Both the position numbers and the translations under genes were made by a program. From contig NZ_JANUHA010000001.1 of NCBI RefSeq assembly GCF_024753255.1, positions 124,001-188,000 of the forward strand: 64,000 nucleotides of DNA, in the 5' to 3' direction. The DNA is from Massilia agri. GTDB taxonomy: Bacteria; Pseudomonadota; Gammaproteobacteria; Burkholderiales; Burkholderiaceae_D. This document shows positions 49,994 to 62,980 of the stretch, piece after piece (the first letter of the stretch is position 1; the number at the start of each line of letters is the position of its first letter). A model generated the notes under the pieces. That model searched no databases and was not told where the DNA came from. It was given only the letters and a program-made list of their open reading frames with translations.

Positions 49994-51208
49994 TCAAGCG
50001 GTCGTGGCCGCGGGAACGGTCTGCTCGCAGGTCGGCAAGCTCAGGGTAAAGGTCGAACCCTCCCCCGGCTTGCTCGTCACGCGCAGCTCGCCGCCGTGGG
50101 AGACGGCCAGCTGGCGCGAGATGTACAGGCCCAGTCCGAGCCCTTTCGGCTCGCCATTGCGGGCGCCACGTTCGTAGGGCTCGAAGATGCGCTCCAGGTC
50201 TTGGGGCGCGATGCCCTTGCCTTCGTCGCGCACGTGGATGCGCACCATATTGTCGGCGTACTGCACGCTGACCTCGACCGGCTGGCCGCCGCCATAGCGC
50301 AGCGCATTGGTCAGCAGGTTGACCACCACCTGCTCGATGCGGAACTCGTCCCAGCAGCCCTGCACGGGCGGATGCTCCTGCAACGAGAGCTTGCAGCCGG
50401 TGGCGGTGGCCTGCAGCGACAGGTCGCTCACCACGCGCTCCAGCAGGGTCATGAGCTCGACCTGGGCCGGGCGGATCGAGAGCTGCCCGCTCCTCATGCG
50501 CGAGACGTCCAGCATGTCGTCGATCAGGCGGATCATGGCCTTGATCTGGCGCTCGTCGCGCTTGATCATGGCGTCGAACTGCTCCGGCTGGATCGATGCC
50601 AGGGTGCCGCGCTTGAGCTGCAGGCTGCGCATCTGCGTTTCCAGGAACAGGGTATTGAGCGGGGTGCGCAGCTCGTGGGCCACCAGCGACATGAACTCGT
50701 CGCGCATGCGCAGGGACCGCTGCAGCTCGCCCTGCGTCTGGTTCAGTTCGCGCAGCAGGGTTTCCTGCTCCTGGCGGCTGCGTTCCAGCGCGGCCATCTG
50801 GCGCTGCATCTGGCGGCGCTGCTGGTCGAGCGTGACGAAGACGTTGACCTTGCTGCGCACCGCGTCCGGATCCAGCGGCTTGTACAAGAAGTCGACGGCG
50901 CCGGTCTCGTAGCCCTTGAAGGCGTAATTCAGCTCGCGGCCGGCGGCCGAGACGAAGACGATCGGGATGTTGCGGGTGCGCTCGGTACCGCGCATCAGCT
51001 CCGCCAGCTCGAAGCCGTCCATGCCCGGCATCTGGACGTCGAGGATGGCCAGGGCGAACTCGTGTTCCAGCATCAGCGCCAGCGCTTCTTCCCCGCCGGA
51101 GGCCTGGAACACCAGGCGCTCTTCGCCGCGGATCAGGGCGTCGAGGGCGCGCAGGTTTTCCGGCAGGTCGTCGACGATGAGAAGTTTACTTGGATCTTGG
51201 ACGCTCAT
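49994..51208 (-). CDS. Receiver-histidine kinase (REC-HisKA-HATPase)
   Basis: The 404-residue soluble protein has an N-terminal receiver (phospho-acceptor D57 in LAILDVQMPG, lysine in LYKPLD), a coiled-coil connector (about 125-170), HisKA with H178 ([12 protein letters not shown]) and a HATPase domain with N box NLLTNALRYG and G boxes DEGKGI and GLGLGL. The ATG at 51208 overlaps the CheB-like gene by 4 nt. It probably takes phosphoryl groups from the upstream hybrid kinase and signals on. No output domain is present. Confidence 0.92.
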   Translation of the reverse strand: MSVQDPSKLLIVDDLPENLRALDALIRGEERLVFQASGGEEALALMLEHEFALAILDVQMPGMDGFELAELMRGTERTRNIPIVFVSAAGRELNYAFKGYETGAVDFLYKPLDPDAVRSKVNVFVTLDQQRRQMQRQMAALERSRQEQETLLRELNQTQGELQRSLRMRDEFMSLVAHELRTPLNTLFLETQMRSLQLKRGTLASIQPEQFDAMIKRDERQIKAMIRLIDDMLDVSRMRSGQLSIRPAQVELMTLLERVVSDLSLQATATGCKLSLQEHPPVQGCWDEFRIEQVVVNLLTNALRYGGGQPVEVSVQYADNMVRIHVRDEGKGIAPQDLERIFEPYERGARNGEPKGLGLGLYISRQLAVSHGGELRVTSKPGEGSTFTLSLPTCEQTVPAATTA

Positions 51209-51822
51209 GGTGTCTCCAACAGGGGAAGCAGTGCCCGGATACCGGACAGCGGCAGGACGAGGTGCGGGGCGCAGCGGCGGATCGCCTCGCCCGGCATGGC
51301 GCTGGCCTGGGCCTCGTCCGGGTCTTGCACGATCGTCAGCCCGCCGCGCTCGCGCACGCGGCACATGCCGTCGGCGCCGTCGTAATTGGCGCCGGTCAGC
51401 AGGATGGCCGCCATGGCCGGGCCGTAGGCGTCCGCGCTTGACTCCATCAATACATCGATGGCCGGACGCGCGAACTGCACCGGCGGCTCGCAGCTGAGCG
51501 AGAAGGTGCGGTCGCGCTCGACCGACAGATGATAGCCGGAACCGGCAAAATAGATCACGCCTGGCTCAATGGATTCCTTGTCGCGCGCCTCGCGCACCGG
51601 CAGCGCGGCGCGCAGCTCGAACAGCTCGGCCAGGCGGCTGTCGCGGTCGGGCGGCACGTGCAGGATGCACACGACGCTCGAACGGAAGGTGGACGGCAGC
51701 ACCGGCAGCAGTCCAATCAGCGCGTCGACGCCGCCCGCCGAGCCGCCGATCACGACCAGCTCGATGCGGCGGCCGGCCAGCAATTCCCTTGCTTCTTCCG
51801 GCAGGACGGCGCTGGCGCTCAT
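51205..51822 (-). CDS. CheB-type methylesterase without receiver domain
   Basis: The 205-residue protein is only the catalytic domain of CheB, with triad S28 (GGSAGG), H55 (ILHVPP) and D148 (GANYDGADG); the spacing fits Salmonella S164/H190/D286. The missing receiver means it is not directly phospho-regulated. The ATG at 51822 overlaps cheR by 4 nt. It would demethylate or deamidate glutamyl sites made by the neighbouring CheR. Confidence 0.92.
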   Translation of the reverse strand: MSASAVLPEEARELLAGRRIELVVIGGSAGGVDALIGLLPVLPSTFRSSVVCILHVPPDRDSRLAELFELRAALPVREARDKESIEPGVIYFAGSGYHLSVERDRTFSLSCEPPVQFARPAIDVLMESSADAYGPAMAAILLTGANYDGADGMCRVRERGGLTIVQDPDEAQASAMPGEAIRRCAPHLVLPLSGIRALLPLLETP

Positions 51823-52660
51823 GCGGCGCCCTTGCGGAAGATGCGCTCGCGCCGCGCCAGCACGTCGAAGCGGTTGGCATAGCTGGAGAAATCGATGCTC
51901 TCCTTGCTGCCCAGGCCCAGGAAGCCGCGGTAGCACAGCGACTCGTGGAACAGGCCCAGCACGCGGTCCTGCAGCTTGCGGTTGAAATAGATCAGCACAT
52001 TGCGGCAGCTCACGAAATGGGTCTCCGAGAACACGCTGTCGGTGGCCAGGCTGTGGTCGGCGAAGGTCACGTTCTCGACCAGGGTCCGGTCGAACAGCGC
52101 CCCGTCATAGGCTGCCGTGTAGTAGTCGGAAAAGGCGCGCTTGCCGCCCGCCTTCTGGTAGTTCTCGGTGTAGAGGCGCATGGCATCGAGCTTGAACACC
52201 CCGCGCCGCGCCGCCTCCAGCGATTCCGGATTGATGTCGGTGGCGTAGATGATGGCGCGCTCGAGCAGGCCCTCTTCCTGCAGCAGGATGGCGAGCGAAT
52301 AGACTTCCTCGCCGGTGCTGCAGCCCGCCACCCAGATCTTCAGGGACGGGTAGGTTTTAAGAAAAGGCACCACCTGCTCGCGCACCGCCAGCCAGTATTC
52401 CGGGTCGCGGAACATCTCGGTGACGGGAATCGTCAGGTACTGCAGCAGCTGGGCGAAGCCATCCGGCTCGTGCATGACCTTGGCCTGCAGGCTCGACACG
52501 GTTTCGCACTCCATCTCGCGCATCGCGACCAGGATGCGGCGTTTCTGCGAGGCGCCCGTGTAGTCCCTGAAGTCGTAGTTGTACTTCAGGTAGACGGCTT
52601 CGACGAGCATTTTCAGCTCGATGTCGAAGTCGTCCGGCGGGTGGGTCAATGGTGGCAGGT

Positions 52661-52688
<28 letters not shown>
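51819..52688 (-). CDS. CheR-type protein-glutamate O-methyltransferase
   Basis: The 289-residue protein has the CheR helical N-domain (YDFRDYTGASQKRRI) and the SAM site VAGCSTGEEVYSLA, followed by CRNVLIYF. It methylates glutamates in chemoreceptor-like helices. The GTG at 52688 lies 28 nt inside the kinase gene; a later start is possible. No methyl-accepting receptor is encoded nearby, so its substrate is unknown. Confidence 0.92.
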
Positions 52689-56155
<3,467 letters not shown>

Positions 56156-56289
56156 GCGTGACGAAAAGTTAGGAAAAAAATATCCTAAGTGTAACGCATC
56201 AGCCTGCTTTCACCCCACACGATTGAATGTCTGTTTCTACACAATCATTGTAAGCACAGAAATTTAATTGAGACAAATGTAATACTGGT

Positions 56290-58842
56290 TCAGGGCAGGT
56301 GCGCGGCCAGGTAAGGCGCCGTCCGGCTGGCCTTGCAACGGGCAACTTCCGCCGGCGGCCCCGCGCAAATCAGCTTCCCGCCCTCGTCCCCGGCGCCCGG
56401 TCCGACGTCGATCACCCAGTCGCAGCCGGCCACGACCCGCATCGTGTGCTCGACCACGATCACCGTATTGCCGGCGTCGACCAGGCGGTTCAGCTGCAGC
56501 ATCAGGCGGTCGGCATCTACCGGGTGCAGGCCGGTGGTCGGCTCGTCCAATACATAGAGCGTGTTGCCGCGTCCGGCGCGTTGCAGTTCGGACGCCAGCT
56601 TGATGCGCTGGGCCTCGCCGCCCGAGAGTTCCGTGGCCGGCTGGCCCAGGCGCAGGTAGTCCAGGCCCACCTCCGCCAGCACCTCGAGCGAACGCTCGAC
56701 CAGGGGCTCGCCCTCGAAGAAGCGGATTGCCTCGCCCACCGTCATGCCGAGCACCTCGGCGATGTTCTTGCCGCGGTAGCGCACTTCCAGCGTCTTGGCG
56801 TTGTAGCGCGCGCCCTCGCAGGTCGGGCATGGCGCGTACACGCTGGGCAGGAACAGCAGCTCGACCATCACGAAGCCTTCCCCCGCGCAGTGCTCGCAGC
56901 GGCCCTTGGCCACATTGAAGGAGAAGCGGCCGGCGTCATAGCGGCGCTTTTTCGCATCCGGCGTGGCCGCGAACAGCTTGCGTACCTGGTCGAACAGGCC
57001 CGTATAGGTGGCCAGGTTCGAACGCGGGGTGCGGCCGATCGGCTTCTGGTCGACCCGCACCATGCGCCGCACTCCTTCCATCCCGGCCACGATCCTGCCT
57101 TCGAGCGGCAGGGCCGCTTCCTGTTCCAGGCCCGGCTCTTCCGTCTCGGCTGCCTCGGCTTCCGGCGCCGCCTGGCCGAGCGCCGCCCCGACCAGTTCGA
57201 CCAGCACCTGGCTGACCAGGCTCGATTTGCCGGAACCGGATACGCCGGTCACCGCGCTCAATACGCCGAGCGGGAAGGCGGCGTCGATGCCGTCGAGGTT
57301 GTTGCGGCGCACGCCCTCCAGGCGCAGCCAGCCGGTGGGCTCGCGCGGCGTGCGCCGGGCCAGGGGCGCCTCGTTGAACAGGTAGCGCCGCGTCTGCGAG
57401 GCCTCGACCTTCTTCAGGCCATCGGGCACGCCGCTGTACAGCACCTGCCCGCCCTGCTCGCCCGCGCGCGGGCCGACGTCGACGATCCAGTCCGCGCGCC
57501 GGATCACGTCCAGTGCGTGCTCGACCACGAACAGGGAATTGCCGGCGCTCTTCAGCTGGGCCAGCGCGCCAAGGAGGGCCTCGGTATCGGCCGGGTGCAG
57601 TCCGGCCGAGGGTTCGTCGAGCACGTAGACCACGCCGAACAGGTTGGAGCGCACCTGGGTCGCCAGGCGCAGGCGCTGCAGCTCGCCCGGCGACAGGGTC
57701 GGCGTGCTGCGCTCCAGCGCCAGGTAGCCGAGGCCCAGGTCGAGCAGCACGCTCAGGCGCGCGCACAGGTCCTGGGCGATGCGCTGGGTGACGATCATCT
57801 GTTCCGGATGTTCCTTCGCGCGCGCCTTGTCGACCCTGGCCTCGCCGGCCGCATAGGGTTTCAACAGGTCGGCCAGGCGCGCCAGCGGCATGCGCGACAG
57901 TTCCATGATGTCGATGCCGGCGAAGGTGACGGACAAGGCCTCCTGGCGCAGGCGCTTGCCGCGGCACAGCGGGCATTCGGTGCTGACCATGTAGCGCGCC
58001 ACGCGCTTCTTCATCGAGGCGCTTTCCGTGTTCGCGAAGGTCTGCAGCACATAGCGGCGCGCGCCGGTGAAGGTGCCCTGGTAGCTCGGCGTTTCCTTGC
58101 GCCTGAGCGCCGCCTTCGTTTCCTTCGGGCTCAAGCCCGCGTAGACCGGCACGGTCGGGGTCTCGTCGGTGAACAGGATCCAGTCGCGGTCCTTCTTCGG
58201 AAGGTCGCGCCACGGGGTGTCGACGTCATAACCCATGGTGACCAGGATGTCGCGCAAATTCTGGCCGTGCCAGGCCGGCGGCCAGGCCGCCACCGCCCGC
58301 TCGCGGATGGTGAGCGAATCGTCGGGCACCATCGACTGCTCCGTCACCTCGTAGACCCGGCCCAGGCCCGAGCATTGCGGGCAGGCGCCTTCCGGCGTGT
58401 TCGGCGAGAACGATTCGGCGTAGAGCAGCTCCTGGCCGGGCGGATAGTCGCCGGCGCGCGAGTACAGCATGCGCAGGGAATTCGACAAGGTGGACACGCT
58501 GCCCACCGAGGAACGCGCCGTCGGCGAGCCGCGCTGCTGCTGCAGGGCCACGGCGGGCGGCAGGCCGTCGACCTCGTCGACTTCCGGCACCGGCATCTGG
58601 TGGAACAGGCGGCGCGCATAGGGCGAGACCGATTCCAGGTAGCGTCGCTGGGCTTCCGCATACAGGGTGCCGAAGGCCAGCGAGGATTTTCCCGAGCCGG
58701 ACACCCCGGTGAACACGACCAGGGCGCCGCGCGGAATGTCGACGTCGACGTCCTTGAGGTTGTGTTCGCGGGCGCCGCGCACCCGCACGTAGCCCGACAG
58801 GTCGGCCCGCTGGCCTGCCCCCTCCATCTGTTTCTTGCGCAT
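56290..58842 (-). CDS. UvrA2-like excinuclease ATPase
   Basis: The 850-residue protein has two ABC ATPase modules (Walker [14 protein letters not shown] and [13 protein letters not shown]), four CxxC half-sites of zinc modules (CPQC, CPLC, CEHC, CPTC) and signature motifs [14 protein letters not shown] and [14 protein letters not shown]. It is about 90 residues shorter than canonical UvrA (about 940), mostly through loss of the UvrB-binding region, as in class II UvrA. UvrA2 proteins are linked to drug or damage tolerance. MEGAGQRAD, five codons on, is an alternative start. It is not near uvrB or uvrC. Confidence 0.9.
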   Translation of the reverse strand: MRKKQMEGAGQRADLSGYVRVRGAREHNLKDVDVDIPRGALVVFTGVSGSGKSSLAFGTLYAEAQRRYLESVSPYARRLFHQMPVPEVDEVDGLPPAVALQQQRGSPTARSSVGSVSTLSNSLRMLYSRAGDYPPGQELLYAESFSPNTPEGACPQCSGLGRVYEVTEQSMVPDDSLTIRERAVAAWPPAWHGQNLRDILVTMGYDVDTPWRDLPKKDRDWILFTDETPTVPVYAGLSPKETKAALRRKETPSYQGTFTGARRYVLQTFANTESASMKKRVARYMVSTECPLCRGKRLRQEALSVTFAGIDIMELSRMPLARLADLLKPYAAGEARVDKARAKEHPEQMIVTQRIAQDLCARLSVLLDLGLGYLALERSTPTLSPGELQRLRLATQVRSNLFGVVYVLDEPSAGLHPADTEALLGALAQLKSAGNSLFVVEHALDVIRRADWIVDVGPRAGEQGGQVLYSGVPDGLKKVEASQTRRYLFNEAPLARRTPREPTGWLRLEGVRRNNLDGIDAAFPLGVLSAVTGVSGSGKSSLVSQVLVELVGAALGQAAPEAEAAETEEPGLEQEAALPLEGRIVAGMEGVRRMVRVDQKPIGRTPRSNLATYTGLFDQVRKLFAATPDAKKRRYDAGRFSFNVAKGRCEHCAGEGFVMVELLFLPSVYAPCPTCEGARYNAKTLEVRYRGKNIAEVLGMTVGEAIRFFEGEPLVERSLEVLAEVGLDYLRLGQPATELSGGEAQRIKLASELQRAGRGNTLYVLDEPTTGLHPVDADRLMLQLNRLVDAGNTVIVVEHTMRVVAGCDWVIDVGPGAGDEGGKLICAGPPAEVARCKASRTAPYLAAHLP

Positions 58843-58896
58843 GCTGCCCCCGGCATCCTGGACTCGATGCCGTATTTCACCTCATCTGCGGGAAAT

Positions 58897-59628
58897 TTAC
58901 CGTGCGCTCACCCACAGTCGCGAGCGCCGGGCCGCCAGCAGGGCCAGGCCGCCTGCGAACATCATCCAATGGGCGGGCTCCGGCACCGGGTTGACCTCCC
59001 AGCGCGCATAGGCGGGCTCATCGGCCACCAGCAGGGTCGAGCCCGAAATCGTTCCACCGGGGCACGTGGCACAAGGAAGGGTGCCGCTCAGCGACAGGTA
59101 GAGCGGAGGGAGCCAGGAACCCATCTCGTCGCGCCGGTTGCGCACGTCATAAAAGTCGATGGCCTCGCGGTAGTCGTCCGCCACCACGAACTGCTCGGAG
59201 CCACTTTCCGGTTCGATCACCGCACGCGCGTATACCTCCAGGCCGGTGGTGGTATCCACGCCGCCTGCGAAGACGAATGCGCTGTTGAATTCCCGGTTCA
59301 GGCCGGCCTCGACATCGCCGTCGAAGCCCCAGTAAAAGGTTTGGCTGTGCAGGTTCAGGACACCGAAGACATGGCCGACGCTATCGCCACCGGGACGGAA
59401 CCAGGCATAGCCGGGAGAGACGGTCCCGAGCAGGCCGGCGGTGTCGATCGTGATCGATGACGAAAAGCCCAGTCCTTCATGGGACATTCCCGCCGGGCCG
59501 AACAGGCCGAGACCGTCGTCGACGACCATCAGTTGGCCCCAGCTCGAGAAGGTGATGGATTCCTGGGCGGCGGCAGGCACGGCGCACAGGCTCGCGGCGA
59601 TAGTCAGTGAAGCCAGGCAAGCTTTCAT
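58897..59628 (-). CDS. PEP-CTERM sorting domain protein
   Basis: The 243-residue protein has a signal peptide (MKACLASLTIAASLCAVPAAA), a beta-rich middle of unknown fold with a CATC pair, and a C-terminal sorting tail: VPEPAHW, a hydrophobic helix and a basic end (AARRSRLW). Such tails are processed by exosortase (EpsH-like) and the protein is exported, often with exopolysaccharide. The ATG at 59628 is chosen because the signal peptide starts there. No exosortase gene is in view. Confidence 0.88.
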   Translation of the reverse strand: MKACLASLTIAASLCAVPAAAQESITFSSWGQLMVVDDGLGLFGPAGMSHEGLGFSSSITIDTAGLLGTVSPGYAWFRPGGDSVGHVFGVLNLHSQTFYWGFDGDVEAGLNREFNSAFVFAGGVDTTTGLEVYARAVIEPESGSEQFVVADDYREAIDFYDVRNRRDEMGSWLPPLYLSLSGTLPCATCPGGTISGSTLLVADEPAYARWEVNPVPEPAHWMMFAGGLALLAARRSRLWVSAR

Positions 59629-59709
59629 GGGCCCCTCCCCTTCGATCACAACAAGCTAGCACCAGGCGCTCCTACACGGCGCACACCTGCCGGACGCGTC
59701 GCTTTTTCG

Positions 59710-60951
59710 TCACGCGGCAAGTTGCGTCAACTGCGAGAACAAAGGCCCCAGCTCGGCCGGCGCCGTCATCGCCGCCACCCTGCGGCAATCTTCAAGCATG
59801 GCGGCGTCGCCCATCAGGCGCCCCAGCTGCCGGCGCAGCCGCCCGGCGGTCAGGCCGGATGCATGCAGGCTGTCGCCGACGCCGAGCGCCCTCACCCGCG
59901 CCGCGTTGTCGAACTGGTCGTGCGCCAGCGGCACGACGAGCTGGCGCGTCCCTGCGCGCAGGGCTTCGGCCGTGGTGCCGATGCCGCCGTGGTGCACCAG
60001 GGCGGCGACGTGCGGCAGCAGCGCGCGCAGCGGCACATAGTCCTGCCACAGCGCGGGCGTCGGCAAGTGGCCGGGGAGCTGCTCGCGGTGCGGCGTGAGC
60101 AGGATGGCGCGCAGGCCGAGCCGCGCCGATGCGTCGAGCGCGCAGCGGAAGTAGTACGTCGCCTGCCGGTTGCCGGTGCCCGGCGTGAACACCACCGGCG
60201 GCGCGCCCGCTTCCAGGAAACGCGCCACCTCCGGGGACAGCCCGGCATCCGGCGACGGGTCGTAGAGCGGAAAGCCGATGCGCGCCAGGGGCTGTGGCCA
60301 GTCCGGCTGGGTGGGCGCGAACCAGTCGGGGAACAGGGTGATCGAGAGGTCCGGCACCGCCATGATGTGGTCGACCAGGCTGGAGACCGGCGCCAGGCCG
60401 TGGGCCGCGCGCGCGGTGTTCACGTCCGGCAGCGCCACCGGGTCGATCAGGACGGCCGTCAAGCGCCGCAGCAGCCAGCGCCGCGCACTCAGCGGCACCC
60501 AGCGCGGCACCGGGTAGGGCCCGAGCAGCAGCGGATCGTGCACGGTGGGCAGGTTCGACGGCGCCAGGTAGGCCGCGGCCACCTTCAGGCCCGGCCGGCG
60601 CGCGCGGCACAGGTCCGCTTCGGGCAGGGCCAGGGGATGGGCCAGCAGCACCAGGCGCTCGGCCGGCGGCAGCGAGGCGACGAAGGCCGGGATCTGCGCC
60701 ATCGCCGGCCGCGTGGCGCGCCATACTACGGCCAGGCCGCGCGTCGGGTGCCACAGGTCCGGATGGTCGAGCACCGCTTCGTCGGCCGGCAGGCCCTGGA
60801 AGGCCAGGCCGGTCGGCGCGACGAAGGGCCGGTGCTGCTCGGGGCCGAGCATGGTGACCCGGTGCCCCGCGCCCTTGAGCGCCAGCGCCACCCGCATGAA
60901 GGGGAACAGGTCGCCGGCCGAGCCGATGGTGACGACGAGGAAGTGCGGCAC
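59710..60951 (-). CDS. GT1-family glycosyltransferase (RhlB/MGT-like)
   Basis: The protein of about 413 residues has an N-terminal GT-B acceptor domain (VPHFLVVTIGSAGDLFPFM) and a C-terminal nucleotide-sugar domain with HHGGIGTTAEALRAGT and VPLAHDQFDNAARV. It transfers a sugar from an NDP-sugar to a lipid or small-molecule acceptor; the acceptor cannot be told. The GTG at 60951 is used; a TTG at 60966 is the alternative, and neither has a strong Shine-Dalgarno. It lies right after the PNPOx-like gene and may be co-transcribed. Confidence 0.88.
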   Translation of the reverse strand: MPHFLVVTIGSAGDLFPFMRVALALKGAGHRVTMLGPEQHRPFVAPTGLAFQGLPADEAVLDHPDLWHPTRGLAVVWRATRPAMAQIPAFVASLPPAERLVLLAHPLALPEADLCRARRPGLKVAAAYLAPSNLPTVHDPLLLGPYPVPRWVPLSARRWLLRRLTAVLIDPVALPDVNTARAAHGLAPVSSLVDHIMAVPDLSITLFPDWFAPTQPDWPQPLARIGFPLYDPSPDAGLSPEVARFLEAGAPPVVFTPGTGNRQATYYFRCALDASARLGLRAILLTPHREQLPGHLPTPALWQDYVPLRALLPHVAALVHHGGIGTTAEALRAGTRQLVVPLAHDQFDNAARVRALGVGDSLHASGLTAGRLRRQLGRLMGDAAMLEDCRRVAAMTAPAELGPLFSQLTQLAA

Positions 60952-60969
60952 GCTTCTAGTGCTCAAGAG

Positions 60970-61506
60970 CTAGAAGGTCAGCCTGCCCTCGATCGAATCG
61001 TCGAGGGTCTTGCCGATCACGGCGCCGACCACCACCTTGGCGCCCGCCACCGCGTCCCCATGCTTGTTGTCCCAGTAGTAGCCGCGGCGCGGGGTGACGC
61101 GGATCGCCGTGATGCGCGGGTCGTCCTCGCCTTCGGTGAACCAGGTCTTCAGCATGAAGTTCCACAGGTCCTTGATGCGCTGGCGGTCTTGCACGATCTC
61201 GGCGTGGCCCTCGACTTCGAGGAAGCCCGCGTGGGCGTTCTTCTGGAAGTAGAGTTTGACGGCCGGATTGGCCTCGATCTCGGCGTTCTTGTGGCTGTCG
61301 CTGGCGCTCAGGAACCACAGATGCCCACGCTCGTCCGCCTCGCGCACGCTCATCGGGCGCACGCCGCGGTTGTCGCTCAGGCCACCCTGGGTGACGAAAA
61401 AGCAGGAGTCGGCATCCTGCGCCATGTCGCGCAGGCGTTCTGCGGCATCAGGGCCGCTCAGGTCGCGCCGGTTGGCTTCGGGCTGGTTACGGTTGATCGA
61501 ATCCAT
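60970..61506 (-). CDS. Pyridoxamine 5'-phosphate oxidase-like general stress protein
   Basis: The 178-residue split-barrel flavin-binding-type protein starts MDSINRNQPEANRRDLSGPD and has FFVTQGG..RGVRPMSV, HLWFLSASDSHKNAEIEANP and a C-terminal WFTEGEDDPRITAIRV. The family binds FMN or F420-like cofactors and includes general stress protein 26. Substrate unknown. The ATG at 61506 is preferred to one six codons upstream. Its stop is close to the start of the glycosyltransferase. Confidence 0.88.
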   Translation of the reverse strand: MDSINRNQPEANRRDLSGPDAAERLRDMAQDADSCFFVTQGGLSDNRGVRPMSVREADERGHLWFLSASDSHKNAEIEANPAVKLYFQKNAHAGFLEVEGHAEIVQDRQRIKDLWNFMLKTWFTEGEDDPRITAIRVTPRRGYYWDNKHGDAVAGAKVVVGAVIGKTLDDSIEGRLTF

Positions 61507-61597
61507 GGTGGCTCCGGTTGGCAATGATTGCCGACTCTAGCTGCGATCCGGCAGCCGGTCTGTGGGCGTGCGTACGCTGCCCGTCCACAGATGCGGG

Positions 61598-62038
61598 TCA
61601 ATCGCGCGGCAGCTCGTCCTCAAGCGCTGTGGCCTGGGCCAGCCAGCGCGCCACCGTCTGCAACTCCTCCTTCGTGAAGCCGGCCGCCAGGCGGCTGTTC
61701 AGGTCCGCCAGCGCGCTGCGCGACAGCTCGGCCGCGCCGAGGCCGGTCGGGGTCATCCGCAGCCGGGTCAGGCGCGCATCGCTTGCGTCGGCGACACGCT
61801 CGACCAGGCCGGCAGCCTGCATGCGCTTGGAGAGATTGGTCACGGCGGCAGGCGCCACGCCGAGGTCCTGGGCGATCTCGCCGATGGCCGCGTCGCCACG
61901 CGACCTCAGGACGAACAGCAGGCCGACCTGGGCCGCGCTGATGCCTTCCCAGGCTTCCGGACGCCCCTCGATCCAGCGCTGGGTGGCGCGCTGGGCGCGG
62001 TTCAGCAGCTGGACGAAACGGTGCTTAACCGGCGGCAT
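61598..62038 (-). CDS. MarR-family transcriptional regulator
   Basis: The 146-residue winged-helix regulator has the MarR core: IGEIAQDLGVAPAAVTNLSK recognition region and wing MQAAGLVERVADASDARLTRLRMT. It typically represses adjacent genes until a small ligand binds. Its start lies 14 nt inside the end of the alpha/beta-hydrolase gene, so the two are one operon. A palindromic site upstream of that operon is its likely operator. Confidence 0.92.
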   Translation of the reverse strand: MPPVKHRFVQLLNRAQRATQRWIEGRPEAWEGISAAQVGLLFVLRSRGDAAIGEIAQDLGVAPAAVTNLSKRMQAAGLVERVADASDARLTRLRMTPTGLGAAELSRSALADLNSRLAAGFTKEELQTVARWLAQATALEDELPRD

Positions 62039-62906
62039 GTGCCGGCTCCTCTACCCTGGCCAGCAGCCAGTCACCGACCGACTTCCACAGCACCGCCTCG
62101 CAGCGGCGGCGGAAGAATCCCATATGCCCGACCGCCGGTACCCCGGCCTCGCGGGGATGGATGTTGCGGCGCTCGATGCTTGCATTCGGCAGGTGCGACA
62201 GCAGGATGTCGACGGCCTGGCGGTTGGCCCAGGGGTCGTCTTCGAAACCCAGGACCAGTAGCGGAATGTCGACCCTCGCCATGCGCCGCGCCGCATCGAC
62301 TGCCGGGTCGTCGAAGAAGTAGCGCGGCATCGCCGTCCATCCCGCCCATTGCAGCATCACGCCGCGCGGCAGGTCTTCGCCGAGACCGATGCGGCGGCCC
62401 GGCATGTAGCCGAACAGTGCGCACAGGACCGGCGCCAGCACGCGCAGCACGAAGCGCACCCGCAGCCGCTCGCCGAAGCCGCGCACCAGGGCGCTGACGC
62501 CCGCGTGCGAGGCCACCAGCACGGCCGCACGCAGGCGCGCCGTCTCGCTCGACAGGCCGATCGCATGGCCGCCCACGCTGTGGCCGACCGCCAGCAGCTG
62601 CAGGTTCGGAAAGCAGGCCGCGGCCCAGCGCGTGACGGCGCCGACGTCCTCGTCGACCCATTCGCGCATGGTGGCGTGATAGCCGCGCAGGCTGCGCGGG
62701 CGCGAGCGGCCGGTGCCCCGGTAGTCGTAGGTGAGGACGTTGAAGCCCCGCCCCGCCAGGTAGCCGGCGAAGGCCGCGTAATAGGCCTGGGTCACGGCCG
62801 TGGCGGGATGCAGGATGACGGTGGCGCGGGCATCGGGCACCGTCCAGCAGCTGGCGCCGAGCGGCGTGCCGTCGGGGGCGCAGATCGAGAGGGTTTCGGG
62901 TTCCAT
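62025..62906 (-). CDS. Alpha/beta hydrolase
   Basis: The 293-residue protein has the nucleophile elbow GHSVGG with S110, an oxyanion-type HPATAV near residue 33, and a C-terminal HMGFFRR histidine. A PPLGASCW-like start and GRGFNVLTYDYRGTGRS resemble serine aminopeptidase/lipase S33-type hydrolases (YheT/lysophospholipase-like). Substrate unknown. It is the first gene of an operon with a MarR regulator, suggesting a small-molecule-responsive role. Confidence 0.87.
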   Translation of the reverse strand: MEPETLSICAPDGTPLGASCWTVPDARATVILHPATAVTQAYYAAFAGYLAGRGFNVLTYDYRGTGRSRPRSLRGYHATMREWVDEDVGAVTRWAAACFPNLQLLAVGHSVGGHAIGLSSETARLRAAVLVASHAGVSALVRGFGERLRVRFVLRVLAPVLCALFGYMPGRRIGLGEDLPRGVMLQWAGWTAMPRYFFDDPAVDAARRMARVDIPLLVLGFEDDPWANRQAVDILLSHLPNASIERRNIHPREAGVPAVGHMGFFRRRCEAVLWKSVGDWLLARVEEPAHAAG

Positions 62907-62918
62907 GGCGCGGATTTA

Positions 62919-62932
62919 GTTAACGTGTTAAC
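62919..62932 (-). promoter_or_regulatory. Candidate MarR operator
   Basis: GTTAAC-GT-GTTAAC contains two 6-bp palindromes in tandem with an overall inverted repeat (TTAAC-N2-GTTAA). It lies 12 bp upstream of the alpha/beta-hydrolase ATG, where a bound regulator would block initiation. It is AT-rich in a GC-rich setting. Its link to the MarR gene in the same operon is inferred. Confidence 0.55.
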
Positions 62933-62980
62933 GACTTTAGCGCAACGGAGCCGGCCGCGCAAGCGGCCGGCGCAAGCGGT

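Noticed and set aside
56299-59460. Plus-strand open frame of 1053 codons opposite the UvrA2-like gene
   Set aside because: Antisense shadow with no motif; the opposite strand has two full ABC modules.
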